This document shows positions 44,249 to 53,285 of a stretch of DNA of 64,000 nucleotides, in pieces. The notes beneath the pieces were generated by a model. That model did no database searches, was not told the origin of the DNA, and saw nothing but the letters and a program-made list of their open reading frames with translations. The position numbers and the translations under genes are program-made. The DNA lies in the NCBI GenBank assembly GCA_021324445.1, contig JAJPJC010000477.1, positions 1-64,000 on the forward strand, written 5' to 3'. Within the stretch, counting starts at the first letter, position 1. The number at the start of each line of letters is the position of its first letter. The stretch comes from Isosphaeraceae bacterium. Lineage in GTDB: Bacteria > Planctomycetota > Planctomycetia > Isosphaerales > Isosphaeraceae.

Positions 44249-46199
44249 GCATCTGGTCGAGGCGGTCGCGGAACCGTTGCAGGACCGGCTGCATCGCCGC
44301 AGCCCGGGCCCGATTGGTCAACTCACGGGGATCGTCGCGCTCGTCGAATAACTCCTCGGTTCCATCCCCCTGGTTGCGGATGTAGACGAAATCCCCCTCC
44401 GCCAGCGAGATCAGCGGGCCGCGACGGGCCGGCGACCGACCGCGATTGGGATTGATCGGATTGGGGGACGCCAGCTCGGAGAGCACGGCATCGCCGGCAC
44501 CGGCAGCAGCGGAGGAACGCGCGGGATCGCGCCATAGCCTGGCGAGCGATCGGCCCGGGAACGGCGCGCCGGTCCCCAGGCCGGCCAGGTCGGCGATGGT
44601 CGCCGGCAGATCACGCAGGCTGACCGGATCGTTCACGACCACTCCGAGCTGGTCACGCTGGGGCAGGACCATCACCAGCGGCACGCGGATCTCGGGACGA
44701 TACAGGCTCTCGCCATGATCGAACAGCTCGTGCTCCCCGAGCCCTTCGCCGTGATCGGCGGTGACGATCACCATGGTCTGATCGAGCGCGCCGCGCCGCT
44801 GCAGCTCGTCGAGCAGCTCGCCCAGCCGCTCATCGAGATAAGCCAGACAGTTGTCATAAGAATCCTGGGCCAGGGTCCGGTCGCGCTGGGGCAGCTCGAG
44901 CTTGTCGAGTTCGGGCCACTGCTCCAGGAGCTGGTAATCGGCCGGGGACTGGGGCTTCACTCCGAAGCGGTACGAAGCGCCCGGGGGAAGCAGGTAGGCG
45001 GAATGGGTGTCAGAGTAATTGAGGAAGACGAAGAAGGGACGTCCCGGCTGGGGTCGTCGCGCCAACCAGTCGAGGAACTGGCGATTGATCGATGCGGCTT
45101 CCCGCTTCACCAGATCAGGTGTCAGGACCAGCCGCAGCAGGGATTCCTGCCACGCCCGCGCGGGACCTGGGTCCAGGCTCCCGCCCACGTTCTGAACCAG
45201 ATGGGCCAGCGCCTTCAAGGTGAGATCGCCCAGGTAGGCAGTCCGGACGGGACTGAGTCCTTCCAGGAGGTAATCTTCGTAGTGCGTGAAGCCGCGGTCC
45301 AAACCGGTGTCGTAGGAACAATAGAGGGTGTTGGCGACGAAGCCCGCGGTCGCGTAGCCGTGTGCTCCGAGGTATTCGGCCAGGGTGGGAAAGCTGCCCT
45401 GCCACGGTGTCCTCCATTTCACGGCGAGCTCATGGGGCCATCGACCGGTAAACAGGCTGGCGTGCGAGGGGAGCGTCCAGGGCGCCGCGGCGCGCGCCTG
45501 CTCGAAACGAATCCCCCGCCGCGCCAGCCGCTGGAGTGCCGGCGTGGTGGGACGCGGATAGCCGTAGAGGCTCAGGTGGTCGGCGCGGACCGTGTCCAGC
45601 ACGATCAAAAGCACGTTGGGCGAATGCGCCGGGGGCCAGGGACGGTCGGCCTCGCGCCACTGCTTGAGCCGATCACCTCCGAACACCAGACCCGCCAGCG
45701 CCAGGACAATTCCCAGGAGGCCCGGGAAACTCCGGAACATCCACCGTCGCGATTGCGTCGCCGACCGCTCGAGCGCCGGCGCCCAGCACACCGCGATTCC
45801 CCAGGCCAGGAGGACCCAGGCCTCGAGGTAGATCCGCGGGTCGGCTATCAGGAGCACCGGGAGGACGGCCCAGAAGAGGATGAGTCGGGGGCCGAGCCAC
45901 CCTCCCCTCCGCGGCCATCGCTTCGTGACCATGGCCAGGACGAGTCCGAAGCCGGAAAAGATGAGGAGATCCACGAGCGGACCCAACCAGACGAAGTGCC
46001 GGCTCATCGTATAGAGCCGGCCGGTCGGGTCCATGCTCCGGGACAGCACCCTCGTGCCGACCTCGAGCAGGCCCGAGGCCAGGCCGCACCACGCCGCGAA
46101 CACGAGCACGTCCAGCGGGCCCAGCCGGCGCACGACCGCCAGCGCGGGAGCCGGTGCCGGTGCGGAGGTGACCCGGTCCGCCGGGGTCGTCGTGGTCAT
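44073..46199 (-). CDS. Sulfatase-fold membrane protein with Thr nucleophile position
   Basis: 708 residues. Five hydrophobic segments (about residues 25-180) precede a sulfatase/alkaline-phosphatase-fold domain: VLLIVLDTVRADHLSLYGYP, then AAPWTLPSHASLFTGRWPHE, and VIVTADHGEGLGEHELFDHG. The residue at the formylglycine cysteine position is threonine (WTLPSH), as in phosphoglycerol/phosphoethanolamine transferases rather than true sulfatases. A role in modifying envelope glycans or lipids is therefore more likely than sulfate hydrolysis. ATG 46199 follows GGGAGAA. The last 58 codons overlap the opposing pseudogene; the original stop was probably lost. Confidence 0.85.
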   Translation of the reverse strand: MTTTTPADRVTSAPAPAPALAVVRRLGPLDVLVFAAWCGLASGLLEVGTRVLSRSMDPTGRLYTMSRHFVWLGPLVDLLIFSGFGLVLAMVTKRWPRRGGWLGPRLILFWAVLPVLLIADPRIYLEAWVLLAWGIAVCWAPALERSATQSRRWMFRSFPGLLGIVLALAGLVFGGDRLKQWREADRPWPPAHSPNVLLIVLDTVRADHLSLYGYPRPTTPALQRLARRGIRFEQARAAAPWTLPSHASLFTGRWPHELAVKWRTPWQGSFPTLAEYLGAHGYATAGFVANTLYCSYDTGLDRGFTHYEDYLLEGLSPVRTAYLGDLTLKALAHLVQNVGGSLDPGPARAWQESLLRLVLTPDLVKREAASINRQFLDWLARRPQPGRPFFVFLNYSDTHSAYLLPPGASYRFGVKPQSPADYQLLEQWPELDKLELPQRDRTLAQDSYDNCLAYLDERLGELLDELQRRGALDQTMVIVTADHGEGLGEHELFDHGESLYRPEIRVPLVMVLPQRDQLGVVVNDPVSLRDLPATIADLAGLGTGAPFPGRSLARLWRDPARSSAAAGAGDAVLSELASPNPINPNRGRSPARRGPLISLAEGDFVYIRNQGDGTEELFDERDDPRELTNRARAAAMQPVLQRFRDRLDQMLSSRQAFRPRDSSAAFPAPAVVVPARSGRRTGSASESLLDWDMVRVYTSRIPSRWQHR

Positions 46200-46612
46200 C
46201 GGGCGGTTCTCCCGGAGCGGGGGCACTGCGGGGGGCTTCGCTCTTCGGGCTCGACCCCAGTCACCCCGGCACTGGCGCGGGGCAAACGGTGGGCGGGTGG
46301 CTGGGGTCCAAGCCGGCGTCAGCCGGCGCAGCCCCCAGGAGTGCCGGCGCGGGAGTGACCCCCCAGGATTCCGCCCGGGCTCCACGCGACCGACTCCGCC
46401 GCCACGGTCCCTTGAGCCGGTGGTCGCTCCACGTCACCAATTATGGACGACCCGAATCTGGGCGAGAAGAGGAGGCAGGAGCCAGTCGGAGGCCGCGAGG
46501 GGGCGGGCGGACCCTTGACCCCGGGCAGCCGCGGCCGTCAAATTGAGCCGCGGGGCCCTGGTGCCGGGGACCAAGTTCGGACCGTTCCAGGCTCCGCAGT
46601 CGGGGTTCCTTC
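46200..46612. other. Divergent intergenic region
   Basis: About 410 bases between the sulfatase-fold gene and the YfhO-like gene, which are transcribed apart. GC-rich with short palindromes (for example CCGGCGTCAGCCGGCG near 46313). No gene, no convincing promoter elements. Confidence 0.45.
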
Positions 46613-49504
46613 ATGCGCCGGGGTGTCTTCTGCCTCGTTGGTCCAGCATGCTTCCTGGCCCTGCTGCTGATCGTTTACCGCCCAGTCCTGTTCGCGGATG
46701 GTCAGTTCGCCTCCAGCACCACGTCGCATTTCTATCCGCTCTACCAGCGGGTGCAGCAGGAGTGGGACGCCGGGCGCTGGCCGCTGTGGGACCCCGGGCA
46801 TAACGCCGGCCAGCCCCTCCTGGGCGACCCGATGGCCGCCGTGCTTTATCCCGGCAAGGTGCTCTATGCCGCGCTCCCTTACGCCTGGGCCGCCCGGCTC
46901 TACGTGATCGTGCATACGATCGTCGCCTTCCTGGGCCTGCTGGCCCTGGCGCGGTCGTGCGGCCTGAGCTGGGTGGGGTCCTGTTTGGGAGGACTGAGCT
47001 ACGCGTTCGGAGCCCCGGTGCTGTTGCTGTATGGCAACCCGCTGGTGCTGGTCGGGGCCGCGTGGATTCCCTGGGGCCTGTGCGCGATCGACCACCTCCT
47101 GAGGCAGGGGCGGCGGCGGGGTATGGTCGGGCTCGGCGTGGTCCTGGCGATGCAAGTGCTTGACGGCGACGCCCAGGCGGCCTACCTGACGGCCCTCTGC
47201 GGGGCCGGTTATGCCCTCGTCCTGACAGGCCGCGGCGGTAATCGTCGAAGCTGGGTCTTGACCAGGCCAATGGTTCTGGGCGCGGTCGGCCTTTGGGTCG
47301 CGGCCACCTTGGGCCTGGCATCCCCGCGGATCGTGCGGCCCGGGTTGCTGGTGACGAAGGGGCTGGTCCTGACCGCATGGGTGGCCGCGATCCTGGGGCT
47401 GGCGTGGCACTGGCACCGCCATCGTGCCGAGGCCCGATTGGCGCCGAGGCTGGCCCGGCTGATGGGTGCCTGCGCCCTGGCACTGGCCCTCGCGGCCGTG
47501 CAGCTCCTGCCCGTGCTGGAGTTCACCGGCCGGACCTGGCGCGCGGCCGGCATCTCCGCGACCAATCTGTACCGATACAGCCTGGACCCCTGGCGGATCG
47601 CCGAGCTGGTCTGGCCCAACATCTTCGGGACCAGCTCCCCCGAGAGTCGCTCCTGGCTCCAGGCCATCCCACCGGTCGGAGGCCATGAGCTCTGGGTGGA
47701 CTCGGTCTACCTGGGAGGATTCGCACTGGTGCTGGCACTCAGCGCCGCCGGCTGGCGTGGCGGGCCGCCCTGGCGCGCCTGGCTGACAACCGTGGCGGTG
47801 GTGGCGCTGGCGGCGAGCCTGGGCAAGTACGGCAGCCCGCTCTGGTGGGCCCGGTGGGGCCTGTTCCCCGCCACGCTCGGACCGCATGACCCTCCCCTGG
47901 GCCAGCCGCGCCCCGATGAGCTTCTCCCCGACGGGGCCGGCAGCCCCTATGGGCTGCTGGCGATGCTCCTGCCCGGGTTCGACGCGTTCCGTTACCCAGC
48001 CAAGCTGGCGACGTTCACCGCGGCGGGTCTGGCGGTCCTGGCGGGCGTGGGCTGGGATCGCGCGACGTCGGAAGCGCCGGCGACGCGGCGGCTCCGGCGT
48101 CTGAGCCTGGCCGGGTTGGGCGCCAGCCTGGTCGGGCTGATCGCGGCCTGGGCGGCCCGGGGCCGCGCGGTCGCCCACCTGGCCGGCCAGGTCCCCGGCG
48201 ACCCGATGTTCGGCCCGGCGGACGTCGCCGGCGCCTGGGGCGAGACGGAGCGCGCCCTGGCCCACGGCGCGATCGTCTTCGCGGCAAGCCTGGCCCTGGC
48301 GCGCGCGGCCCCGCGCCGACCCCGCATCGCCGGCGCGCTCGCCCTGGTGTTCCTGGCCGTCGATTTAGCCCTGGCCAACGCCCGCCTGGTCCGGACCGCG
48401 CCCCAGGCCGACTTCGAGGCGCCGTCCGAGGCGGCCCGGTGCATCGAGGCCGCCGAGCGCGCGGAGCCCGCCCCGGGCCCGTTCCGGGTCCACCGGATGC
48501 CTGGCGGCTGGTTCCCGCTCCAGTTTGCCACCACCGGCTCAGCTCATCGGTACCAGGAGCTGACGGCCTGGGCGCGCGCGACGCTCTTTCCGCTGTACGG
48601 CCTGCCGATGGGCCTGGAGTACTCCACGACGATCGGGTCCCTCGAGATCGAGGACTACACGGCCTTCTTCCACCCGCAACCGATGCCCGTCCCCCGCGGG
48701 ATGGCCCGGGTCCTGGGCGTCCCGGCGAGCCAGCCGGTGATCTATTTCCCCAGGCGCAGCTTCGACCTCTGGGGTGCCCGCTATTTCCTCCTCCCCGCGG
48801 TGCCGGATTGGATCAGCCCGGATCGGGGCTTCGCCTCGTTCCTGGACCAGACGGAATTGATTCACCCTAGCCCGGAAGTCCTCTCCGAGCGGCAATCCCG
48901 CGACGGAAGCGAGCCCTGGGGCGTGCGCCAGGACTGGCAGCTCCGCCGCAATCGGGCCGCCTACCCGCGCGCCTGGATCGTCCACCATGCGCGGATCCGC
49001 CCCCCGGCCCGGGATCCCGACGCCCGCGCCCGGCTGACCCGGACCCTGGTTTTCATGAATGACCCGATGTGGATCGACCCCGATCGGACCGTCCTCGACC
49101 TCCGCGCGCTGGCCTTGATCGAGACCGACGACAAGGAATCGCTCCAGGGGTTCCTCTCCCCCAGGCCGGTTGGGCCATCGGAGTCGGTGGCCATCGTCAA
49201 GCATGAGCCCCAGCGGGTGGAGCTGAGGGCCACGCTCGACTGGCCGGGCCTGGTCATCCTGGCCGACACGTTTTATCCGGGCTGGCACCTGACGATCGAC
49301 GGTCGGCCGGCGCCGATCTGGCAGGCCAACCGAATCATGCGCGGGGCTGCCGTGCCGGCCGGGGAGCATACCTTGATCTATGCCTTCCAGCCGGCCTCGT
49401 TCCGGATCGGCGCGATCGTCTCGACCGCCGGGGTGATCGCGCTGGTGGCGTTGCTCGGATCCTCCCGGCAACGCTCGGAGGATTCGGCCTCGAAGACCCC
49501 CTAA
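46613..49504 (+). CDS. YfhO-like polytopic membrane protein
   Basis: 963 residues. About eleven to twelve membrane helices lie in the first 620 residues, with the first extracytoplasmic loop DGQFASSTTSHFYPLYQRVQ and WPLWDPGHNAGQPLLGDPMA typical of YfhO/GT-C-like proteins. An extracytoplasmic C-terminal domain of about 330 residues ends with another helix (about 935-955). YfhO is implicated in glycosylation of lipoteichoic acid in Firmicutes. Here a role in adding sugars to surface glycans is likely; the adjacent sulfatase-fold and arylsulfotransferase genes fit a surface-glycan locus. Confidence 0.8.
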   Translation: MRRGVFCLVGPACFLALLLIVYRPVLFADGQFASSTTSHFYPLYQRVQQEWDAGRWPLWDPGHNAGQPLLGDPMAAVLYPGKVLYAALPYAWAARLYVIVHTIVAFLGLLALARSCGLSWVGSCLGGLSYAFGAPVLLLYGNPLVLVGAAWIPWGLCAIDHLLRQGRRRGMVGLGVVLAMQVLDGDAQAAYLTALCGAGYALVLTGRGGNRRSWVLTRPMVLGAVGLWVAATLGLASPRIVRPGLLVTKGLVLTAWVAAILGLAWHWHRHRAEARLAPRLARLMGACALALALAAVQLLPVLEFTGRTWRAAGISATNLYRYSLDPWRIAELVWPNIFGTSSPESRSWLQAIPPVGGHELWVDSVYLGGFALVLALSAAGWRGGPPWRAWLTTVAVVALAASLGKYGSPLWWARWGLFPATLGPHDPPLGQPRPDELLPDGAGSPYGLLAMLLPGFDAFRYPAKLATFTAAGLAVLAGVGWDRATSEAPATRRLRRLSLAGLGASLVGLIAAWAARGRAVAHLAGQVPGDPMFGPADVAGAWGETERALAHGAIVFAASLALARAAPRRPRIAGALALVFLAVDLALANARLVRTAPQADFEAPSEAARCIEAAERAEPAPGPFRVHRMPGGWFPLQFATTGSAHRYQELTAWARATLFPLYGLPMGLEYSTTIGSLEIEDYTAFFHPQPMPVPRGMARVLGVPASQPVIYFPRRSFDLWGARYFLLPAVPDWISPDRGFASFLDQTELIHPSPEVLSERQSRDGSEPWGVRQDWQLRRNRAAYPRAWIVHHARIRPPARDPDARARLTRTLVFMNDPMWIDPDRTVLDLRALALIETDDKESLQGFLSPRPVGPSESVAIVKHEPQRVELRATLDWPGLVILADTFYPGWHLTIDGRPAPIWQANRIMRGAAVPAGEHTLIYAFQPASFRIGAIVSTAGVIALVALLGSSRQRSEDSASKTP

Positions 49505-49532
49505 CGCGGCCTTCGGCCGCAACCCAAGAGGA

Positions 49533-49770
49533 ATGGCAGATTCCAGATTCCAAATTCCAGATTCATCATTCCCAAATCCAGATTCATCCTCATTTGGAAT
49601 CTGGAATCTGTTATGAGGCATGGCGGATTCCGGATTCACCATTCCCAAATCCAGATTCATCCTCATTTGGAATCTGGAATCTGTTATGAGGCATGGCGGA
49701 TTCCAGATTCATCATTCCCAAATCCAGATTCATCCTCATTTGGAATCTGGAATCTGTTATTTGGAATTCC
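49533..49770. repeat. 73-bp tandem palindromic repeats, three units
   Basis: The block ATTCCCAAATCCAGATTCAT and what follows recurs at 49568, 49641 and 49714, an exact 73-bp period with few mismatches. Each unit contains CCAGATTC and GAATCTGG arms, so each can fold as a hairpin, and GATTCCAGATTC-like sub-repeats give finer periodicity. It is AT-richer than the surrounding genome. It fills the gap between the convergent YfhO-like and arylsulfotransferase genes, so it may serve as a termination region or be a minisatellite. Confidence 0.85.
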
Positions 49771-49811
49771 CAGGACGCGCGCACGGCGCGGAGATCCGGC
49801 GGTGGTCGATA

Positions 49812-51293
49812 TTAACCGCCCGGCCGCAGGTCCCTGCCGGCCAGGCCTGGGTAGTCCACTCCGTAGCGGTAGGCGCGGAAAACCGGATTCCTGCCCGGGG
49901 GGGCCGAGCCGCTCGACCGCGACTTGCCGGTCTCGGCGTACGTGTAGGTCCAGACAGCCTCCTTGTTCCGAGTCACTTCGAAGATCGTCCCGCTCACGCC
50001 ATTGCAGATGAGCGTGTTCCCGTTGGGAAGTCGCTGGGCACCGGACATGAACCCGGCGAAGAACTCGGTCTTCGTGGGGGCCGTGAAGCGCCAGATGGGT
50101 TCGTTCGGCCCGTAGGACATCCCCGGCTCGCGGACGTAATGGCCGTGGGCGTCGACCGGCAGGACGAGCTCGTCCACCGACGAGTAGTCGCCCCCCGGCC
50201 GGCCCAGACCGTTGTTGAACACCAAGGCGTGCCCCGCGCCGGGACGGTCCCGCGGGATCCATTGCGCATCATGCGGGGCGAAGAGCCGCTGGTCCGCCTT
50301 GGTGCCGGCGCGATAGGCCTGGGGATTCCCCCATCGGTAGAGAAGATCGCCGCCCTTGCCGCTACGGCCTCCGGTGTGACCCGCCGCCTCGGCCGGGGTC
50401 GTGCTGTGGTCGATGATCCAGAACTCGTGGAACTGGCGGACCGTCAGCATGATCTGATCGAGCTCGGCGTTGTAGGCGACCGCGTTGATGTGAGTCCAGT
50501 CCGGAGTGATCTCTGGGGCTGCCCTCTGGCTGCGAGAGCCCACGTACCCGATGCTCCGAAGCGTCTTCAGGGTGTCGGGCGATGGTGTGGTGCGCGCGAC
50601 CTCCGTCGCGAGACTCTCGCCGACGTTGATGTCGATCAACTCGGGATGTGCGGCGACCTCCCCGTAATTGGCCCGGGAGGCATCCCGATCTTGAATCAAG
50701 TGGTCCCAGACGTGCCATTCCCACACCACCTCACCGGTCGTCGGGCCCGTCGGCCTGACCTCGAGGACCGAATCGGCGAGCCAGGGACCGGCCACCGCCT
50801 CCGGCCGCCGTCCGGCGGCGATGGTTTCTTCGGCGGTCTTGAGCTCCCAGACCAGCAGGAGCACGTGGCCGTTGGGCAGCCGCGCGATGTCATGGTGGGG
50901 GACTTGCTTGGCGTTGTGGAACTTGAAGTCCCAGACGAGCTCGCCCTCCCAGGTGAATTCTTGAACCCGTCCCCCCGCGGCGGGGCCGACGAGGAGTCGC
51001 TCCGCCGGGAGGACCTGGCCGGCGCGGAGCAGGTGCCCGTTCTCCAGCAGGTAGGCCGTCTGGCCCGCCGTGTACTCGCTGGTCCAGGTCCGCACGATTC
51101 TCCCCTCCATATCGACTAAATGAGTATTCGTCGATAACAGAGGGGCGACCAGGGTGTAGCCCGGAAACGCCGACGGCCGGTGGGCGAGCGTCTCGACCCA
51201 CCGGGCCAGGCCTGTCCCGAGCGCCAGGGTCAGGGCGATTCCCAGGATCACTTTGGCGGCGAGGCGCATCGATGGTCCGTGCCGCGATCCCAT
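49812..51293 (-). CDS. Arylsulfotransferase (ASST)-like beta-propeller protein
   Basis: 493 residues with an N-terminal signal anchor (about 10-30). The propeller repeats HDIARLPNGHVLLL, VWEWHVWDHL, WTHINAVAYN and AQRLPNGNTLICNGVSGTIF match Arylsulfotrans/ASST proteins, which transfer sulfate between phenolic compounds in the periplasm. WTHINAVAYN includes the position of the transient-sulfation histidine, but activity is not certain; many planctomycete members may be non-catalytic. It starts 8 bases after the upstream FG-GAP gene stops, so they form an operon. Confidence 0.85.
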   Translation of the reverse strand: MGSRHGPSMRLAAKVILGIALTLALGTGLARWVETLAHRPSAFPGYTLVAPLLSTNTHLVDMEGRIVRTWTSEYTAGQTAYLLENGHLLRAGQVLPAERLLVGPAAGGRVQEFTWEGELVWDFKFHNAKQVPHHDIARLPNGHVLLLVWELKTAEETIAAGRRPEAVAGPWLADSVLEVRPTGPTTGEVVWEWHVWDHLIQDRDASRANYGEVAAHPELIDINVGESLATEVARTTPSPDTLKTLRSIGYVGSRSQRAAPEITPDWTHINAVAYNAELDQIMLTVRQFHEFWIIDHSTTPAEAAGHTGGRSGKGGDLLYRWGNPQAYRAGTKADQRLFAPHDAQWIPRDRPGAGHALVFNNGLGRPGGDYSSVDELVLPVDAHGHYVREPGMSYGPNEPIWRFTAPTKTEFFAGFMSGAQRLPNGNTLICNGVSGTIFEVTRNKEAVWTYTYAETGKSRSSGSAPPGRNPVFRAYRYGVDYPGLAGRDLRPGG

Positions 51294-51300
51294 GAGGCCG

Positions 51301-53247
51301 TTACTCCCGATGTCGAGCGTTTCCCGAGATCCCGAGGACCTCGAACGACCCCCGTGTGGCCGCGCCGGCCGGATCGCGCGGTTCCACGACCCGGTAGCTC
51401 CTGTCAGCGGCCAGGTGTTCGGCGACGCTGACGCGCCCGGAGGGCCAGCGGACGGTCACCTTCTGCGCCTCCGGCTGATCTCCCAGGCCGATCAGGAGCC
51501 GGGGATCGTGCGCGCTCTCCAGGCTCGTCCCGCCTTTGCGCTGACGGACGAGCTTGCGGCCGGCCAGCTCGACCTCGACGCGCGCTCCGATGGCGTCGCG
51601 ATTGCTGACCGTGCCCACGAGGGACAGGCGGATCCAGTGATGGGTCGTCCTGGTATCGTTCCGCAACAGCGCCGGCGCCGCGTCCTTGTGATTGATGACG
51701 ATATCGATGTCGCCATCGTCGTCCAGGTCGCCGAAGGCCGCACCCCTGCCGACGTGATCCGCGTCGAAGTACGCCCCGGCATCGCGCGTGGCCAATCGGA
51801 ACCGGCGTCCCTGGAGGTTGCGGTGCAGCAAGGGGGGCTGGGCATACGGGCTGTTGTACCCCATCTGATCGAGGTTGTCGTCCACATGGCCGTTGGTGAC
51901 GAAGCAATCGGGCCAGCCGTCGTTGTCGAAGTCCGCCAGCGCGCAGCCCCAGCCGACCCAGGGCGTGCTGTCACTGGCCATCCCGCTGCTGGGCGTCCGA
52001 TCCTCGAACAGGCCGTCTCCCAGGCCCACATACAGCGAGTTGGGCTCATTCCAGTAATTGGTGACGACCAGGTCGACCCAGCCGTCGCCGTCGATATCCT
52101 CGGCGTCGACGCCCATCCCGGCGTGGGTCTGGCCCCGCGCGCCGTAGCCGGCACCCGAGGATTCCGTGACGTCCTGAAACGTGCCGTTGCCGCGATTGAG
52201 GTACACGAAGTTCGGGCACATATCGTTGGCCACGTAGAGGTCGACTCGGCAGTCGCCGTTGAGGTCGGCCGCGACGACGCCGAAGCCGCGGCCATCGGTC
52301 CGGCCGACGCCCGCCGCCTCGGTCACGTCGGTGAAGGTCAGGTCGCCGTTATTGCGGTAGAGAACATGGCGGGCCGGCTTGATGGACGTGGGGATGCAGT
52401 AGGTCCGCACTTTCCCCTGCGCGTCGCCGCAGAACCGATCGTCGTGCGGCAGCGTCCACTGACCGTAATTGGCCACGTAGAGGTCGAGGTCTCCATCATT
52501 GTCGTAATCGAGGAATGCTCCGCCGGAGGACCAGTTGGGGCGGTCGATCCCCGCCGAGTGGCTGATATCCCGGAACGTGCCGTCGCCGTTGTTCAGGAAG
52601 AGCACGTTCGGACCGTAATTGCAGAGGAAGACGTCCGGGTCGCCGTCGTTGTCGATGTCACCGACCACGATCCCGTGGCAATAGCCGGCGAAGCCTAGCC
52701 CCGAGTGGCCGGTGACGTCCTGAAAGCGGTTGTCGCCCAGGTTCTTGTAGAGCCGGTTCGGCCCGTTCCGAGCGGTGCCCAGCGGCAGGAGCGTCCCGGT
52801 GGCGAAGTAGAGGTCGAGCTTGCCATCGCCATCGAAGTCGAAGATGGCCACCCCCGAGCCGTTGGACGTCGGTAGGTACTTCTCCGCGGTCATCCCGGAG
52901 AAATGCACGAAGTCGATCCCGGCCTGCCGGGCGATCTCGGCGAATCGGAATGGACTCGGATCCTGGGGCTGGGTCCGGTTCAGTCGAGTCGAGACCAGGT
53001 TGACCGCACCCGGCCCGATGCCTGCGGTTGTGCCCCCCGAGAGCCCTGCGCCGGGGCGCCTGGCCGGGGAAAACGCGACGTTCCGGCAAACCGCCAGGAC
53101 CACGGAGCCGCCCAGGAGCAGACCCAGGATCGCGAGCCAGCGCAACAGCACGTGCGGGGCGACGCGATCCCTCGGACCGGGAGTCGCCTCCGTCGTGGGA
53201 CGCGACGACCGCTCGCTCGATGCTCCGCTCGCTCGAACCCAGCTCAT
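51301..53247 (-). CDS. CRTAC1-like FG-GAP/VCBS protein with ASPIC_UnbV domain
   Basis: 648 residues. A signal anchor (about 33-52) precedes about seven FG-GAP/VCBS repeats with calcium-binding-like DxDGDGxxD loops (FDFDGDGKLDLYF, DIDNDGDPDVFLCN, DLNGDCRVDLYVAN, DIDGDGWVDLVV). The C-terminus is an ASPIC/UnbV domain (GARVEVELAGRKLVRQ, LIGLGDQ, VRWPSG). Such proteins are exported adhesion or scaffold proteins. It is the third gene of the cluster 57529-49812. Confidence 0.92.
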   Translation of the reverse strand: MSWVRASGASSERSSRPTTEATPGPRDRVAPHVLLRWLAILGLLLGGSVVLAVCRNVAFSPARRPGAGLSGGTTAGIGPGAVNLVSTRLNRTQPQDPSPFRFAEIARQAGIDFVHFSGMTAEKYLPTSNGSGVAIFDFDGDGKLDLYFATGTLLPLGTARNGPNRLYKNLGDNRFQDVTGHSGLGFAGYCHGIVVGDIDNDGDPDVFLCNYGPNVLFLNNGDGTFRDISHSAGIDRPNWSSGGAFLDYDNDGDLDLYVANYGQWTLPHDDRFCGDAQGKVRTYCIPTSIKPARHVLYRNNGDLTFTDVTEAAGVGRTDGRGFGVVAADLNGDCRVDLYVANDMCPNFVYLNRGNGTFQDVTESSGAGYGARGQTHAGMGVDAEDIDGDGWVDLVVTNYWNEPNSLYVGLGDGLFEDRTPSSGMASDSTPWVGWGCALADFDNDGWPDCFVTNGHVDDNLDQMGYNSPYAQPPLLHRNLQGRRFRLATRDAGAYFDADHVGRGAAFGDLDDDGDIDIVINHKDAAPALLRNDTRTTHHWIRLSLVGTVSNRDAIGARVEVELAGRKLVRQRKGGTSLESAHDPRLLIGLGDQPEAQKVTVRWPSGRVSVAEHLAADRSYRVVEPRDPAGAATRGSFEVLGISGNARHRE

Positions 53248-53285
53248 GGCCCGACCTCGGCCTTCCTATGTGACCTGACCTGACC

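Noticed and set aside
49533-49770. CRISPR-like array
   Set aside because: The repeats are tandem with near-identical whole units; there are no unique spacers and no cas genes.
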